The position numbers and the translations under genes were made by a program. From NCBI RefSeq assembly GCF_900626095.1, contig NZ_UYZZ01000005.1:62001-126000 (forward strand): DNA of 64,000 nucleotides. Reading direction: 5' to 3'. Under the pieces are notes generated by a model. It saw only the letters and a list, made by a program, of their open reading frames with translations. It made no database searches and was not told the DNA's origin. Below, one piece after another: positions 1 to 7,313 of this stretch. This DNA is from Clostridium rectalis (GTDB lineage Bacteria > Bacillota > Clostridia > Clostridiales > Clostridiaceae). Numbering within the stretch: the stretch's first letter is position 1; each line of letters starts with the position of its first letter.

Positions 1-625
1 TTATGGAGAATTTATAGATACCATAGAACCTACAGATGTAGGAGCGGATTTAATGGCAGGCTCATTAATTAAAAATATTGGAGGAGGTATAGCACCTACT
101 GGTGGGTATATAGTTGGTAAAGAAGAGTACGTAACTCAATCAGCATATAGACTTACCATTCCTGGAATAGGAGGGGAGTGTGGCTCAACTTTTGGGGTAA
201 TGAGACTGTTTTTTCAAGGACTGTTTTTAGCTCCACATATTGCAATGGAAGCTGTAAAAGGTGCCATTTTGTGTTCTAGAATGCTTGAGTTAGCAGGATT
301 TGAAGTGTTACCTAAATATACAGATAAAAGAAGTGATATAATACAGGCAATAAAATTTAATGATAAAGATAAGCTTATAAACTTTTGTAAGGGTATTCAG
401 TCAGGATCTCCAGTAGATTCATTTGTGCAATGTGAACCATGGGATATGCCAGGGTATGAGGACCAGGTTATTATGGCGGCAGGAGCCTTTGTTCAAGGTT
501 CTTCTATAGAATTATCAGCAGATGCACCTATAAGAGAACCTTATATCGCTTATTTACAAGGAGGTCTTACTTATGATCATGCTAAAATAGGAATATTAAT
601 AGCTCTTAATAAGACATTAAATTAA
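1..625 (+). CDS. ynbB: PLP-dependent methionine gamma-lyase-like protein (aluminum resistance family), 5' partial
   Basis: The reading frame is open from base 2, so the 5' end lies outside the window; about 208 C-terminal residues are present. The stretch ADLMAGSLIKNIGGG contains the lysine expected to carry pyridoxal phosphate in the Met_gamma_lyase (YnbB) family of fold-type I enzymes, and the Gly-rich IAPTGGYIVG that follows is typical. The family was named for an aluminium-resistance phenotype, but its physiological substrate is not settled; a C-S lyase role is inferred from homology. The gene is read towards lexA, and the two share a terminator hairpin. The family call is firm, the function is not. 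Confidence 0.85.
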   Translation, partial: YGEFIDTIEPTDVGADLMAGSLIKNIGGGIAPTGGYIVGKEEYVTQSAYRLTIPGIGGECGSTFGVMRLFFQGLFLAPHIAMEAVKGAILCSRMLELAGFEVLPKYTDKRSDIIQAIKFNDKDKLINFCKGIQSGSPVDSFVQCEPWDMPGYEDQVIMAAGAFVQGSSIELSADAPIREPYIAYLQGGLTYDHAKIGILIALNKTLN

Positions 626-638
626 TATAATTAAAACA

Positions 639-661
639 GGGTAGCTTAATTTAAGCTATCC
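639..661. terminator. Bidirectional terminator between ynbB and lexA
   Basis: Arms GGGTAGCTTAA and TTAAGCTATCC pair over about 10-11 bp with one G-U and a very short loop. The minus strand continues into a T-rich run (CTGTTTTAATT); the plus strand continues TAATATTTTC. The last base overlaps the lexA stop codon. It serves the two convergent genes. Confidence 0.75.
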
Positions 662-1263
662 TAATATTTTCTATATAAACCAACTATCCTTCCAATTATT
701 TTACATTCTTTTACTAATATAGGTTCCATGTTTTTGTTTTCTGGTTGGAGTCTTATATGATTTTTCTCTTTGAAAAATCTTTTAATAGTAGCCTCATTTT
801 CTAATAATACAACAACTATATCACCATTTTCTGCTATATTAGTTTTTTCTAGTATGGCTAAATCATCATTAAAAATGCCAGCATCTATCATACTTTTTCC
901 GTGCACTTTTAATACAAAAAGTTCTTTATTGCTTTTTATAAAATTTATAGGCAAAGCAAAGTTATCTTCTATATTTTCTACTGCCAAAACAGGTTCTCCT
1001 GCAGTTACATTTCCTATTATCGGTATGTTTATTATCTCTTCTTTATGTAATGAATTATCAGTAATTTCGATAGCTCTAGGTTTAGTAGGATCTCTTTTTA
1101 TAAGTCCTTTTTTTTCAAGTCTTTGCAAATGACCGTGAACTGTTGATGTAGAGCTTAATCCTACAGCAGCACAAATTTCACGTACAGAAGGAGGATATCC
1201 TTTTATTTTTATTTGCTGTTTGATAAATTCTAAAATTTGCTTTTGCTTATCCTGCCTTGCCAT
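661..1263 (-). CDS. lexA: LexA SOS repressor (S24 autoprotease)
   Basis: A 200-aa protein of usual length. The N-terminal winged helix (residues 1-65) reads [20 protein letters not shown]. The self-cleavage bond is Ala88-Gly89 in NVTAGEP, the nucleophile Ser124 in HGKSMID, and the general base Lys161 in ATIKRF. It represses SOS genes until RecA filaments stimulate its autocleavage. I start it at the ATG at 1263, preceded by GAGGTGTTTTTT; a frame 30 residues longer starts upstream of the lexA promoter and is rejected. The gene carries its own LexA box at 1322-1333, so it should be autoregulated. Confidence 0.97.
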   Translation of the reverse strand: MARQDKQKQILEFIKQQIKIKGYPPSVREICAAVGLSSTSTVHGHLQRLEKKGLIKRDPTKPRAIEITDNSLHKEEIINIPIIGNVTAGEPVLAVENIEDNFALPINFIKSNKELFVLKVHGKSMIDAGIFNDDLAILEKTNIAENGDIVVVLLENEATIKRFFKEKNHIRLQPENKNMEPILVKECKIIGRIVGLYRKY

Positions 1264-1294
1264 AAAAAACACCTCGCACTTTAATCTTAGTAGC

Positions 1295-1323
1295 ATTATA
1301 TCATAAAAAAATGGAAATATCAA
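1295..1323 (-). promoter_or_regulatory. sigma-A promoter of lexA
   Basis: On the minus strand, -35 TTGATA (1318-1323) and -10 TATAAT (1295-1300) are separated by exactly 17 bp. The -35 shares bases with the adjacent LexA box, so bound LexA would block RNA polymerase. Confidence 0.8.
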
Positions 1324-1333
1324 ACTTATGTTC
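1322..1333. promoter_or_regulatory. LexA box between lexA and the Cys-rich gene
   Basis: On the minus strand the site reads GAAC-ATAA-GTTT, fitting the Gram-positive SOS box GAAC-N4-GTTY. It overlaps the lexA -35 and lies just upstream of the -35 of the divergent gene at 1416, so it could control both directions. The motif is seen; binding is inferred. Confidence 0.85.
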
Positions 1334-1339
1334 CCACTG

Positions 1340-1368
1340 TTGAATAAAAACATCTATTTTGTTATAAT
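1340..1368 (+). promoter_or_regulatory. sigma-A promoter of the Cys-rich gene
   Basis: -35 TTGAAT (1340-1345), a 17-bp spacer and -10 TATAAT (1363-1368) drive the divergent gene that starts at 1416. The LexA box centre lies about 47 bp upstream of the expected transcription start. Confidence 0.75.
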
Positions 1369-1415
1369 AGCTTAGCGTAAGATATTATAAGTTTAAATAA
1401 AGAGAGGAGCTAAAT

Positions 1416-1799
1416 ATGGCAAAATACGAAAAATGTATTTTAAATATAAGTAAAGCATGTGATAATTGCGGTAAATGTGATGAATGTGACTTAAATCCAT
1501 TAAAAGTCTGTAATAATTGCGGCAAATGTTTAAATGCAGAAGGGGTAGACCTTAGTAGTATTAAAATAGATAGTATACTAGAGGAAAGTGAAGAATTAGA
1601 TAAAGAAAACAATATAGAATTTGTAGGGGATGAATATACTAAAACACAGGTGGATGATTATTTGAATGAAGATAAAGAGGAGGATATGGATCTTATAGAT
1701 GACATAGAGGGTCTTAGAGAACTTTTAGAGGATGAAAAAAAATCTAAAGAATTTGTATTTGAGGAATTTCCAGGTCTTATAAGATTAAAAAAGAAATAA
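1416..1799 (+). CDS. Cys-rich, acidic-tailed protein of unknown function
   Basis: A 127-aa protein with ribosome binding site GAGAGGAG. Residues 7-39 hold eight cysteines: Cys7, then 16, 19, 22 and 25 at three-residue spacing, then 33, 36 and 39. The motif C-x-N-C-G-K-C occurs twice (CDNCGKC and CNNCGKC), so the domain looks internally duplicated and suited to binding zinc or an Fe-S cluster. The remainder is strongly acidic (Glu/Asp-rich, about residues 45-115) and ends in a basic RLKKK. It has no signal peptide or membrane segment. It is divergent from lexA across a LexA box and converges on a recombinase; a DNA-damage link is inference only. Confidence 0.8.
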   Translation: MAKYEKCILNISKACDNCGKCDECDLNPLKVCNNCGKCLNAEGVDLSSIKIDSILEESEELDKENNIEFVGDEYTKTQVDDYLNEDKEEDMDLIDDIEGLRELLEDEKKSKEFVFEEFPGLIRLKKK

Positions 1800-1803
1800 T
1801 ATA

Positions 1804-1867
1804 TAAAAGTGCTAAAAAAACCGCATCCAGAACATATGTTCTGGATGCGGTTTTTTTAGCACTTTTA
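1804..1867. terminator. 64-bp perfect palindrome, bidirectional terminator with embedded LexA-like motif
   Basis: The two 32-bp arms (1804-1835 and 1836-1867) are exact reverse complements with no spacer. The GC-rich core CCGCATCCAG / CTGGATGCGG is flanked by A7 and T7, so each strand gives a strong hairpin followed by seven T. It ends the Cys-rich gene (plus strand) and the recombinase (minus strand, whose stop codon is inside it). The centre, 1830-1841, reads GAAC-ATAT-GTTC, a perfect SOS-box pattern. Confidence 0.9.
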
Positions 1868-2851
1868 CTTACTTTCATCACTTAAAGGATTTGATTTAAC
1901 TGCTTCCCTTAATTTCTCATCATCTACATGAGTGTATATTTGAGTAGTAGAAACATTTTCATGGCCTAATATCTGTTGAAGACTTCTAATATCTACATTA
2001 CCGTACTTATACATAAGTGTAGCAGCCGTATGTCTTAATTTATGAGGAGTATATTTATCTTGGCTTAAATTTGCTTTTTTAATATATTTTTTTACTAATA
2101 ACTCCACTGTTCTTTTATTAATTCTTGTATTATTTCTACTAATAAATAAAGCATCTTTATCTTTGATTTTATCAGCATTTGTATTTCTTATTTTTAAATA
2201 ATCTTCTAAAGCTTTTATACATGCATTATTTAAATAAATAGTTCTTTCTTTATTACCTTTTCCTACAACTGTTAAAGTATCTCCTTTAATTTTAGATATA
2301 TTAATACTACATAGCTCTGATAATCTTAAACCACAATTTAAAAATAATGTAACTATGCAGTAATCTCTTTCTTTATTCCTTCCATCTATGACGTTTAAAA
2401 GCTGTTTACTTTCGTTTAATGTTAGATACACTGGGTTTCTTTTATTAATTTTAGGTGATTCCAACTCTAGGGCGGGGTTTTCATCTATTGTTTTAGTTTT
2501 ACCTTGTAAAAACTTAAAGAATGATTTTAAGGTAGCGACTTTTCTAGATCTGGCATAGTTCCCATTATCCCTATAATTTTCAACAAAAGCTATAAATGCG
2601 TATAAATCAGCTAATTTAATAGATTTTATCATACTATCATCTATATCATCTATTTTTATATTTTCAAATTCCACATTATCCCTTGTCATACCTTTATATA
2701 ATTTAAAAAATCTAAAGAACATGGTTAAATCAATTTTATATCCTTTCACAGTATTAACAGATTTTCCTTTAATAGTACCTAAATAGTTTAAAAAATCGTT
2801 AACCAAATAGGGTAAGTTAGGGTCATATATATTATTTAATTTGTACTTCAT
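1865..2851 (-). CDS. Tyrosine recombinase, XerC/XerD-like
   Basis: A 328-aa site-specific recombinase, somewhat longer than XerC/XerD (about 300). An N-terminal SAM-like DNA-binding domain (about 15-115) precedes the catalytic domain. All catalytic residues are present: Arg176 (GLRLSEL), Lys198 (VVGKGN), His270 and Arg273 (HKLRH), His297 (LGHEN) and nucleophile Tyr306 (QIYTHV). Ribosome binding site TAGGAGG. No prophage or integrative-element genes adjoin it, so it is more likely a chromosomal Xer-type enzyme than a mobile-element integrase; the target site is unknown. It appears to be driven by a sigma-H-like promoter with a dyad at the start site (separate entries). Confidence 0.92.
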   Translation of the reverse strand: MKYKLNNIYDPNLPYLVNDFLNYLGTIKGKSVNTVKGYKIDLTMFFRFFKLYKGMTRDNVEFENIKIDDIDDSMIKSIKLADLYAFIAFVENYRDNGNYARSRKVATLKSFFKFLQGKTKTIDENPALELESPKINKRNPVYLTLNESKQLLNVIDGRNKERDYCIVTLFLNCGLRLSELCSINISKIKGDTLTVVGKGNKERTIYLNNACIKALEDYLKIRNTNADKIKDKDALFISRNNTRINKRTVELLVKKYIKKANLSQDKYTPHKLRHTAATLMYKYGNVDIRSLQQILGHENVSTTQIYTHVDDEKLREAVKSNPLSDESK

Positions 2852-2877
2852 AAAAACCTCCTAAAAATATCTTTAAT

Positions 2878-2901
2878 TTCGCTAAATATACATTTAGCGA
2901 A
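2878..2901. promoter_or_regulatory. 24-bp dyad at the recombinase transcription start
   Basis: Perfect 10-bp arms TTCGCTAAAT (2878-2887) and ATTTAGCGAA (2892-2901) flank ATAC. The dyad lies 27 bp upstream of the recombinase ATG and just downstream of the sigma-H-like -10, so it covers the predicted transcription start. It could be an operator, or the recombinase's own binding site. I know no regulator with this consensus. Confidence 0.6.
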
Positions 2902-2907
2902 TATAGT

Positions 2908-2935
2908 ATTCTATAAAAGGGGCTAGAAATCCTTC
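2908..2935 (-). promoter_or_regulatory. sigma-H-type promoter of the recombinase
   Basis: The minus strand reads GAAGGATTT (2927-2935), a 12-bp spacer, then ATAGAAT (2908-2914). This fits the Bacillus sigma-H consensus RnAGGAwWW-N11-12-RnnGAAT at every defined position. No better sigma-A promoter was seen in front of the gene. Confidence 0.6.
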
Positions 2936-3416
2936 TTTTTGTTGATTTTTATAAAATTTATTGAAAATTATTTTTGTATATTATAAAAATATCACTAAAA
3001 CTACTAACTTGTAGAATAATATTAATAAAGATTTATAATAGTATTATTTGTAGAATATATCCTCTTGTTATTTCAATTGAGAATATTATCAATTACAGAA
3101 AAATAGAAAAGTGCATTTACAGTTTGTGGAATAAAAGTGGACTATTGATAAATTATTACCTTTCCACAAACTGGTGATAAAATTGTTAACGCATTTTTTT
3201 TGATATTATAATTACTTTGTAATACATACAGGATAATTTATTTTAAATGTCACCTTAAATCGATTTGTTTATAAAAATAGAAAAAAATAGATTAATAGCC
3301 CTGCTTTTATACAATGAAAAATTTTTTAAATTTATTTATCGGTAGAAATTTAATTCATATTTTTTCATATTGTATACATAATATTTATAATGTTACTTTA
3401 TTTTATAAAACAATAA
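2936..3416. other. Gene-free AT-rich stretch with a spaced 12-bp inverted repeat
   Basis: About 480 bp with no convincing gene. A frame at 2974-3177 starts at TTG without a ribosome binding site and has no recognisable composition. The one clear structure is the inverted repeat CAGTTTGTGGAA (3120-3131) / TTCCACAAACTG (3162-3173), perfect over 12 bp with a 30-bp spacer. No T-run follows, so it does not look like a terminator. Confidence 0.5.
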
Positions 3417-3446
3417 AAAAACCAACTTAAATATTTAAGTTGGTTT
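3417..3446 (-). terminator. Terminator of the 41-aa ORF
   Basis: The stretch is a perfect palindrome, with arms AAAACCAACTTAAAT and ATTTAAGTTGGTTTT. On the minus strand the stem runs straight into seven T. It lies 31 bp after the stop codon of the small ORF at 3477-3602. Confidence 0.85.
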
Positions 3447-3476
3447 TAAAAATACTATTAACAATATGGTTTTATA

Positions 3477-3602
3477 TTAGCTACATGCCTTTGTTCTTCC
3501 TTTATTAATTCTGATAGTATTTTCAGAGAGTTCACTATACAAAACATTCATTTGTATTTCTATATCTATAAGTTTATCCATTATGTCTTCTACTGTATAC
3601 AA
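3477..3602 (-). CDS. 41-aa small protein of unknown function
   Basis: A TTG start at 3602 is preceded by GAGGTGG at good spacing (ACATA). The 41-aa product begins MYTVEDIMDKLIDIEIQ and ends KGRTKACS: a probable amphipathic, partly acidic helix followed by a basic tail. It has no membrane segment and no signal peptide. A strong intrinsic terminator follows, so this looks like an independent short transcription unit between purB and the recombinase. Its length and helical look recall Spo0E-like phosphatases, but their conserved SxxLD motif is absent, so I do not assign that family. Confidence 0.65.
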   Translation of the reverse strand: MYTVEDIMDKLIDIEIQMNVLYSELSENTIRINKGRTKACS

Positions 3603-3751
3603 TATGTCCACCTCTATCTTCTATAATATATAATCATATTTTATTTATATATTTAATAGTTAAAGCATATGTAATAATATGATTTGGTTTACTTTTTATT
3701 TTTAATACATAATAAATATTATGACTACCTAAATTTAGAAAAAATAAAATA

Positions 3752-3770
3752 ACGTGGTAAAATACCACGT
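3752..3770 (-). terminator. Terminator of purB
   Basis: Arms ACGTGGTA and TACCACGT form an 8-bp stem with a 3-nt loop. The minus strand continues TATTTTATTTTTTC. It sits 5 bp after the purB stop codon. Confidence 0.8.
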
Positions 3771-3775
3771 CTTAA

Positions 3776-5206
3776 TTATACATTTATTTGAACATCTATT
3801 CCTAATAATTTTTTGTTTTTTTGTAAAATTGGATTCACACATTCCTGAATAAAATCATCTACCTGCCCAGATGCCCTTCCTGTAAATTTAATAGGATCTA
3901 TTAATGATAATATTTCTTCATTGCTCATATTAAAACTACTATCTCTTATTATTCTATCTATTAAATCATTATTTAACCCCTCTTGTTTTATACGTTTAGC
4001 AGCTTCCATGGAGTAATTTCTTATTTTTTCATGTAATTCTTGGCGATCGCCGCCCCTTTTAACCGCTTCCATTAATATGTTTTCAGTAGCCATAAATGGT
4101 AATTCATTAAAAACATGAGAGGTGATAACTTTTTCATATACAACCATATTACTGCTTATATTTATATATAAATTAAGAACTCCATCCAATGCTAAAAATG
4201 CTTCTGATACCGAAATTCTTTTATTAGCAGAGTCATCTAATGTTCTTTCAAACCATTGAGTAGAAGCTGTTATGGCTGGATTTAATGAGTTTATTATAAT
4301 ATATCTTGCTAAAGCACTTATTCTTTCACTTCTCATAGGATTTCTTTTATAAGCCATAGCTGAAGATCCAACCTGTTTTTTTTCAAAAGGTTCCTCGATT
4401 TCTTTTATGCTTTGAAGTATTCTTAAATCATTACTAAATTTATATGCGCTTTGTGCAATTTCTGATAATGTATTTAAAATTATTGAATCTATTTTTCTAG
4501 GATAAGTTTGCCCAGTAACCATATATTCATTCTCAAATCCCATTTTTATTGAGACCATTTTATCTAACAACTTTACCTTTTCTTCATCACCATCAAATAA
4601 CTCCATAAAACTAGCCTGTGTTCCTGTAGTTCCCTTAACTCCTCTAAATCTTAATCTTTCAATTATAAAATCTAAATTTTCTAAATCTAATATTAAATCT
4701 TGTATCCAAAGAGTGGCCCTTTTCCCAACAGTGGTTAATTGAGCAGGTTGAAGATGAGTAAATCCTAGTGTAGGTAATTCTTTATATTTGATTGCAAATT
4801 TTGATAGTTCATTTATGACATTTAAAAGTTTTTTCTTTACAACTTTTAACGCTTCTCTCATTATTATTAGATCTGTATTATCACCTACATAACAACTTGT
4901 AGCTCCTAAATGAATTATTCCTTTTGCTCCAGGACATTGTACACCATACGCATACACATGACTCATTACATCATGGCGTATTTCTCTTTCTTTGTCTTCA
5001 GCAACTTCATAGTTTATATTATAAATATTACTCTTTAATTCTTCTAGTTGTTTTTTTGTTATGTTCAGACCTAATTCTTTTTCACACTCCGCTAATGCAA
5101 CCCATAATTTTCTCCAAGTTCTAAATTTCATCTCCTCTGAAAATAAATAACTCATTTCCTTAGAAGAATATCTTTTATTTAAAGGTGTACTATAACTACT
5201 TTTCAT
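3776..5206 (-). CDS. purB: Adenylosuccinate lyase
   Basis: A 476-aa enzyme of the fumarase/aspartase superfamily. It cleaves SAICAR to AICAR in de novo purine synthesis and adenylosuccinate to AMP, releasing fumarate each time. The superfamily signature appears as GSSAMAYKRNPMRSE, with GFTHLQPAQ and HLGATSCYVGDNTD supplying active-site His, Thr and Ser regions. Ribosome binding site GGAGGTAAC. It stands alone with its own terminator, not inside a pur operon. A -10 TATAAT is seen on the minus strand near 5262-5267, but no good -35. Confidence 0.96.
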   Translation of the reverse strand: MKSSYSTPLNKRYSSKEMSYLFSEEMKFRTWRKLWVALAECEKELGLNITKKQLEELKSNIYNINYEVAEDKEREIRHDVMSHVYAYGVQCPGAKGIIHLGATSCYVGDNTDLIIMREALKVVKKKLLNVINELSKFAIKYKELPTLGFTHLQPAQLTTVGKRATLWIQDLILDLENLDFIIERLRFRGVKGTTGTQASFMELFDGDEEKVKLLDKMVSIKMGFENEYMVTGQTYPRKIDSIILNTLSEIAQSAYKFSNDLRILQSIKEIEEPFEKKQVGSSAMAYKRNPMRSERISALARYIIINSLNPAITASTQWFERTLDDSANKRISVSEAFLALDGVLNLYINISSNMVVYEKVITSHVFNELPFMATENILMEAVKRGGDRQELHEKIRNYSMEAAKRIKQEGLNNDLIDRIIRDSSFNMSNEEILSLIDPIKFTGRASGQVDDFIQECVNPILQKNKKLLGIDVQINV

Positions 5207-5379
5207 TTTAAGTTACCTCCGTACGTATATAGTTTGTTAAATTTTATTTTTCATTCTCATTATAACATATATTTAACGAGTTTTAAATTAAAAAGTTCGT
5301 TTATAAAAACTGTTCTATTTTTATTTATAAATAATATAATTTATTAGGATGTAAATTATATTATTAGGAGGCAATCATT

Positions 5380-5598
5380 ATGTATAAATTTAATTTATTT
5401 GACAAAATAGCATTTATATTAGTAATAATCGGTGCCATTAATTGGGGGCTTTTAGGTTTATTTAATTTTAACCTAATAGGATCTATCTTTGGAGAACCAG
5501 CTAATTTTTTATCAAGATTAATCTATATATTAGTAGGTGTTGCTGGTGTATATTTAATATTATTAGTATTAAAGATGAAAAAATACTCCAAGGCATAA
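5380..5598 (+). CDS. DUF378 family small membrane protein
   Basis: A 72-aa protein with two hydrophobic segments (about residues 9-31 and 44-65) and a basic C-terminus KMKKYSKA. The segment IGAINWGLLGLFNFNLIG is characteristic of DUF378, a widespread small membrane family with no established function. Ribosome binding site TTAGGAGG. It is a single gene on the plus strand with a shared terminator at its end. Confidence 0.88.
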   Translation: MYKFNLFDKIAFILVIIGAINWGLLGLFNFNLIGSIFGEPANFLSRLIYILVGVAGVYLILLVLKMKKYSKA

Positions 5599-5600
5599 AT

Positions 5601-5624
5601 AAAAGGCTCCCCTTTGAGCCTTTT
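5601..5624. terminator. Bidirectional terminator between the DUF378 gene and ptsH
   Basis: AAAAGGCTC (5601-5609) and GAGCCTTTT (5616-5624) form a 9-bp stem with a 6-nt loop. The plus strand continues ATTTTC. It serves two convergent genes. Confidence 0.82.
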
Positions 5625-5630
5625 ATTTTC

Positions 5631-5888
5631 TTATTCCATTGAAGATATTAATTTACTTACCTCTTCGATAGCTAAAACTTCGTCATCTCCAGATGCTGAT
5701 AATATTATGTTGGCACCACTTGTAACTGCTAATGATAAAACACCTATTAAACTTTTTATATTAGCCTTTTTACCATTGAATTCCATATAAATGTCTGATT
5801 TAAAAGAAGACGCTTTTTTTACTAATAAAGTAGCCGGTCTTGCATGTAATCCAGTAGAACTATTTACTATTACTTCTTTTGATATCAT
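5631..5888 (-). CDS. ptsH: Phosphocarrier protein HPr
   Basis: An 85-aa cytoplasmic phosphocarrier of the sugar phosphotransferase system. It passes phosphate from enzyme I to the EIIA components through His15 (TGLHARPAT). In Firmicutes HPr kinase phosphorylates Ser46, which is present in NIKSLIGVL, so carbon-catabolite control through CcpA is possible. The start is the ATG at 5888; a GTG three codons upstream lies inside the GAGGTGAT ribosome binding site. No ptsI follows, so the gene is monocistronic here. Confidence 0.96.
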   Translation of the reverse strand: MISKEVIVNSSTGLHARPATLLVKKASSFKSDIYMEFNGKKANIKSLIGVLSLAVTSGANIILSASGDDEVLAIEEVSKLISSME

Positions 5889-5934
5889 GTATATCACCTC
5901 TAAAAATCATTTGTTGTCATATGTCATTATATCA

Positions 5935-7131
5935 TCATTTACTTAGTTGGACAAATTTTTCTATTCTATCTAAACCTTCCCTTATATTTTCCATAGAAGT
6001 AGCATATGAAAGCCTTATGAAATTTTCCTCACCAAATGCACTTCCTGGTACTACAGCAACTTTCACTGTTTTTAAAAGTTTATCACAAAAATCTAGCGAA
6101 TTTTTTATAATCTCTCCATGGATAGTTTTATTAATTAAGTTACTTATATTTATAAATAGATAAAATGCACCTTTAGGTTCTATAAAGTTTAGACCATTTA
6201 TTTTTAATACTCTACTAATCATATAATCTCTTCTAGATTTAAATTCTTTAATCATAGTATTAAGAGAAAGCTGTTCCCCCTGCAACGCTTCTAGTGCTGC
6301 ATATTGTGATATGGAATTAGGATTAGACGTAGTATGACTTTGAATATTTGTCATAAGTTTGATAATTTTTTCGTTAGCTGCCGCATACCCTATTCTCCAA
6401 CCAGTCATAGCATAGGATTTAGATACTCCATTTATTACTATAGTTCTTTCATAAGCGTCTTCATTAATGCTTGCTATACTTATATGCTTTTCATTGTTAT
6501 CATATACAAGTTTTTCATATATTTCATCTGATATTATTATTAATTCATGTTTTTTTGCAAAATCAGCAATCTTTATTAACTCTTCTTTTGTATATACACT
6601 ACCCGAAGGATTGTTAGGACTATTAATAACTATAGCTTTGGTCTTTTTAGTTATTGCCTCCTCTAAATTTTTTATTGAATATTTGAAACTATTTTTATTA
6701 TCTCCCTTAATTAGTACTGGTATTCCATCAGATAGTTTAACAAGTTCAGGATAACTCACCCAGTATGGTGTACATATAAGCACCTCATCTCCTGGATTTA
6801 ATATAGCCATAAAAACATCTGAAAGACATTGTTTAGCTCCAGTAGATACTATAATCTGTGAATTAGAATACTTTAAATGATTATCCTTTTCAAATTTATT
6901 AAGTATAGCTTTCTTTAATTCATTTATTCCTGATGTAGGCGTATATTTAGTATATCCTTTTCTCATAGCTTCTATTGCTGCATTTTGAATATTAGAAGGA
7001 GTATTAAAGTCAGGCTCCCCTGCACCAAAACCAATTACATCTATCCCATTTTCCTTCATTGCTTTTGCCTTTGCCGTAATAGCTAAAGTTATAGAAGGAG
7101 AAATTTTTTCTGCCTTTTTAGATAATATCAT
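5935..7131 (-). CDS. Class I aminotransferase (aspartate aminotransferase family)
   Basis: A 398-aa fold-type I PLP enzyme. The N-terminal GFGAGEPDFNTP motif, NSPNNPSGSVY, and the PLP-lysine segment INGVSKSYAMTGWRIGYAA place it with subgroup I-gamma aspartate aminotransferases (AspB/AspC); FIRLSYATS supplies the substrate-carboxylate arginine. It probably converts aspartate and 2-oxoglutarate to oxaloacetate and glutamate. Aromatic or alanine aminotransferase activity cannot be excluded from sequence. Ribosome binding site GGGGGTG. It stands alone between ptsH and the membrane cassette. Confidence 0.9.
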   Translation of the reverse strand: MILSKKAEKISPSITLAITAKAKAMKENGIDVIGFGAGEPDFNTPSNIQNAAIEAMRKGYTKYTPTSGINELKKAILNKFEKDNHLKYSNSQIIVSTGAKQCLSDVFMAILNPGDEVLICTPYWVSYPELVKLSDGIPVLIKGDNKNSFKYSIKNLEEAITKKTKAIVINSPNNPSGSVYTKEELIKIADFAKKHELIIISDEIYEKLVYDNNEKHISIASINEDAYERTIVINGVSKSYAMTGWRIGYAAANEKIIKLMTNIQSHTTSNPNSISQYAALEALQGEQLSLNTMIKEFKSRRDYMISRVLKINGLNFIEPKGAFYLFINISNLINKTIHGEIIKNSLDFCDKLLKTVKVAVVPGSAFGEENFIRLSYATSMENIREGLDRIEKFVQLSK

Positions 7132-7250
7132 AAGTACACCCCCGGTTATTAAAATTATATAATAATATGATACATAATTTTCTCATATAATGCAATTTAA
7201 ATATATATTTTTTTCAATTTTTAAAATAATATATTGAAAAAACACTAAAA

Positions 7251-7297
7251 TAAGCTATAATTCTTACATGCATATCTGAAAATTGAATTATAGCTTA
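7251..7297 (-). terminator. Terminator of the UbiA/GT/DMT cassette
   Basis: TAAGCTATAATTC (7251-7263) and GAATTATAGCTTA (7285-7297) form a perfect 13-bp stem with a 21-nt loop. The minus strand continues TTTTAGTGTTTTTTC. It lies 16 bp after the last gene of the cassette. Confidence 0.75.
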
Positions 7298-7313
7298 CTT
7301 AAAAATTTATATA

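Noticed and set aside
2878-2901. The dyad as a chromosomal dif site
   Set aside because: dif sites have two 11-bp arms around a 6-bp centre and a different consensus; this dyad has 10-bp arms and a 4-bp centre.
2974-3177. Plus-strand frame of 67 codons in the gap after the recombinase
   Set aside because: It starts at TTG without a ribosome binding site, and its Ile/Tyr/Leu-rich composition is what AT-rich noncoding DNA gives.
1865-3476. Recombinase as the sign of a prophage or integrative element
   Set aside because: No excisionase, phage, conjugation or cargo genes adjoin it, no tRNA or flanking att-like direct repeat was seen, and base composition does not change.
5292-5303. PurR-box-like sequence upstream of purB
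   Set aside because: The minus strand TAAACGAACTTT fits one PurBox half, but the second, inverted half at the required spacing is absent.
5886-5897. Longer HPr starting three codons upstream
   Set aside because: That codon is a GTG inside the GAGGTGAT ribosome binding site; the ATG at 5888 places His15 and Ser46 at their standard positions.
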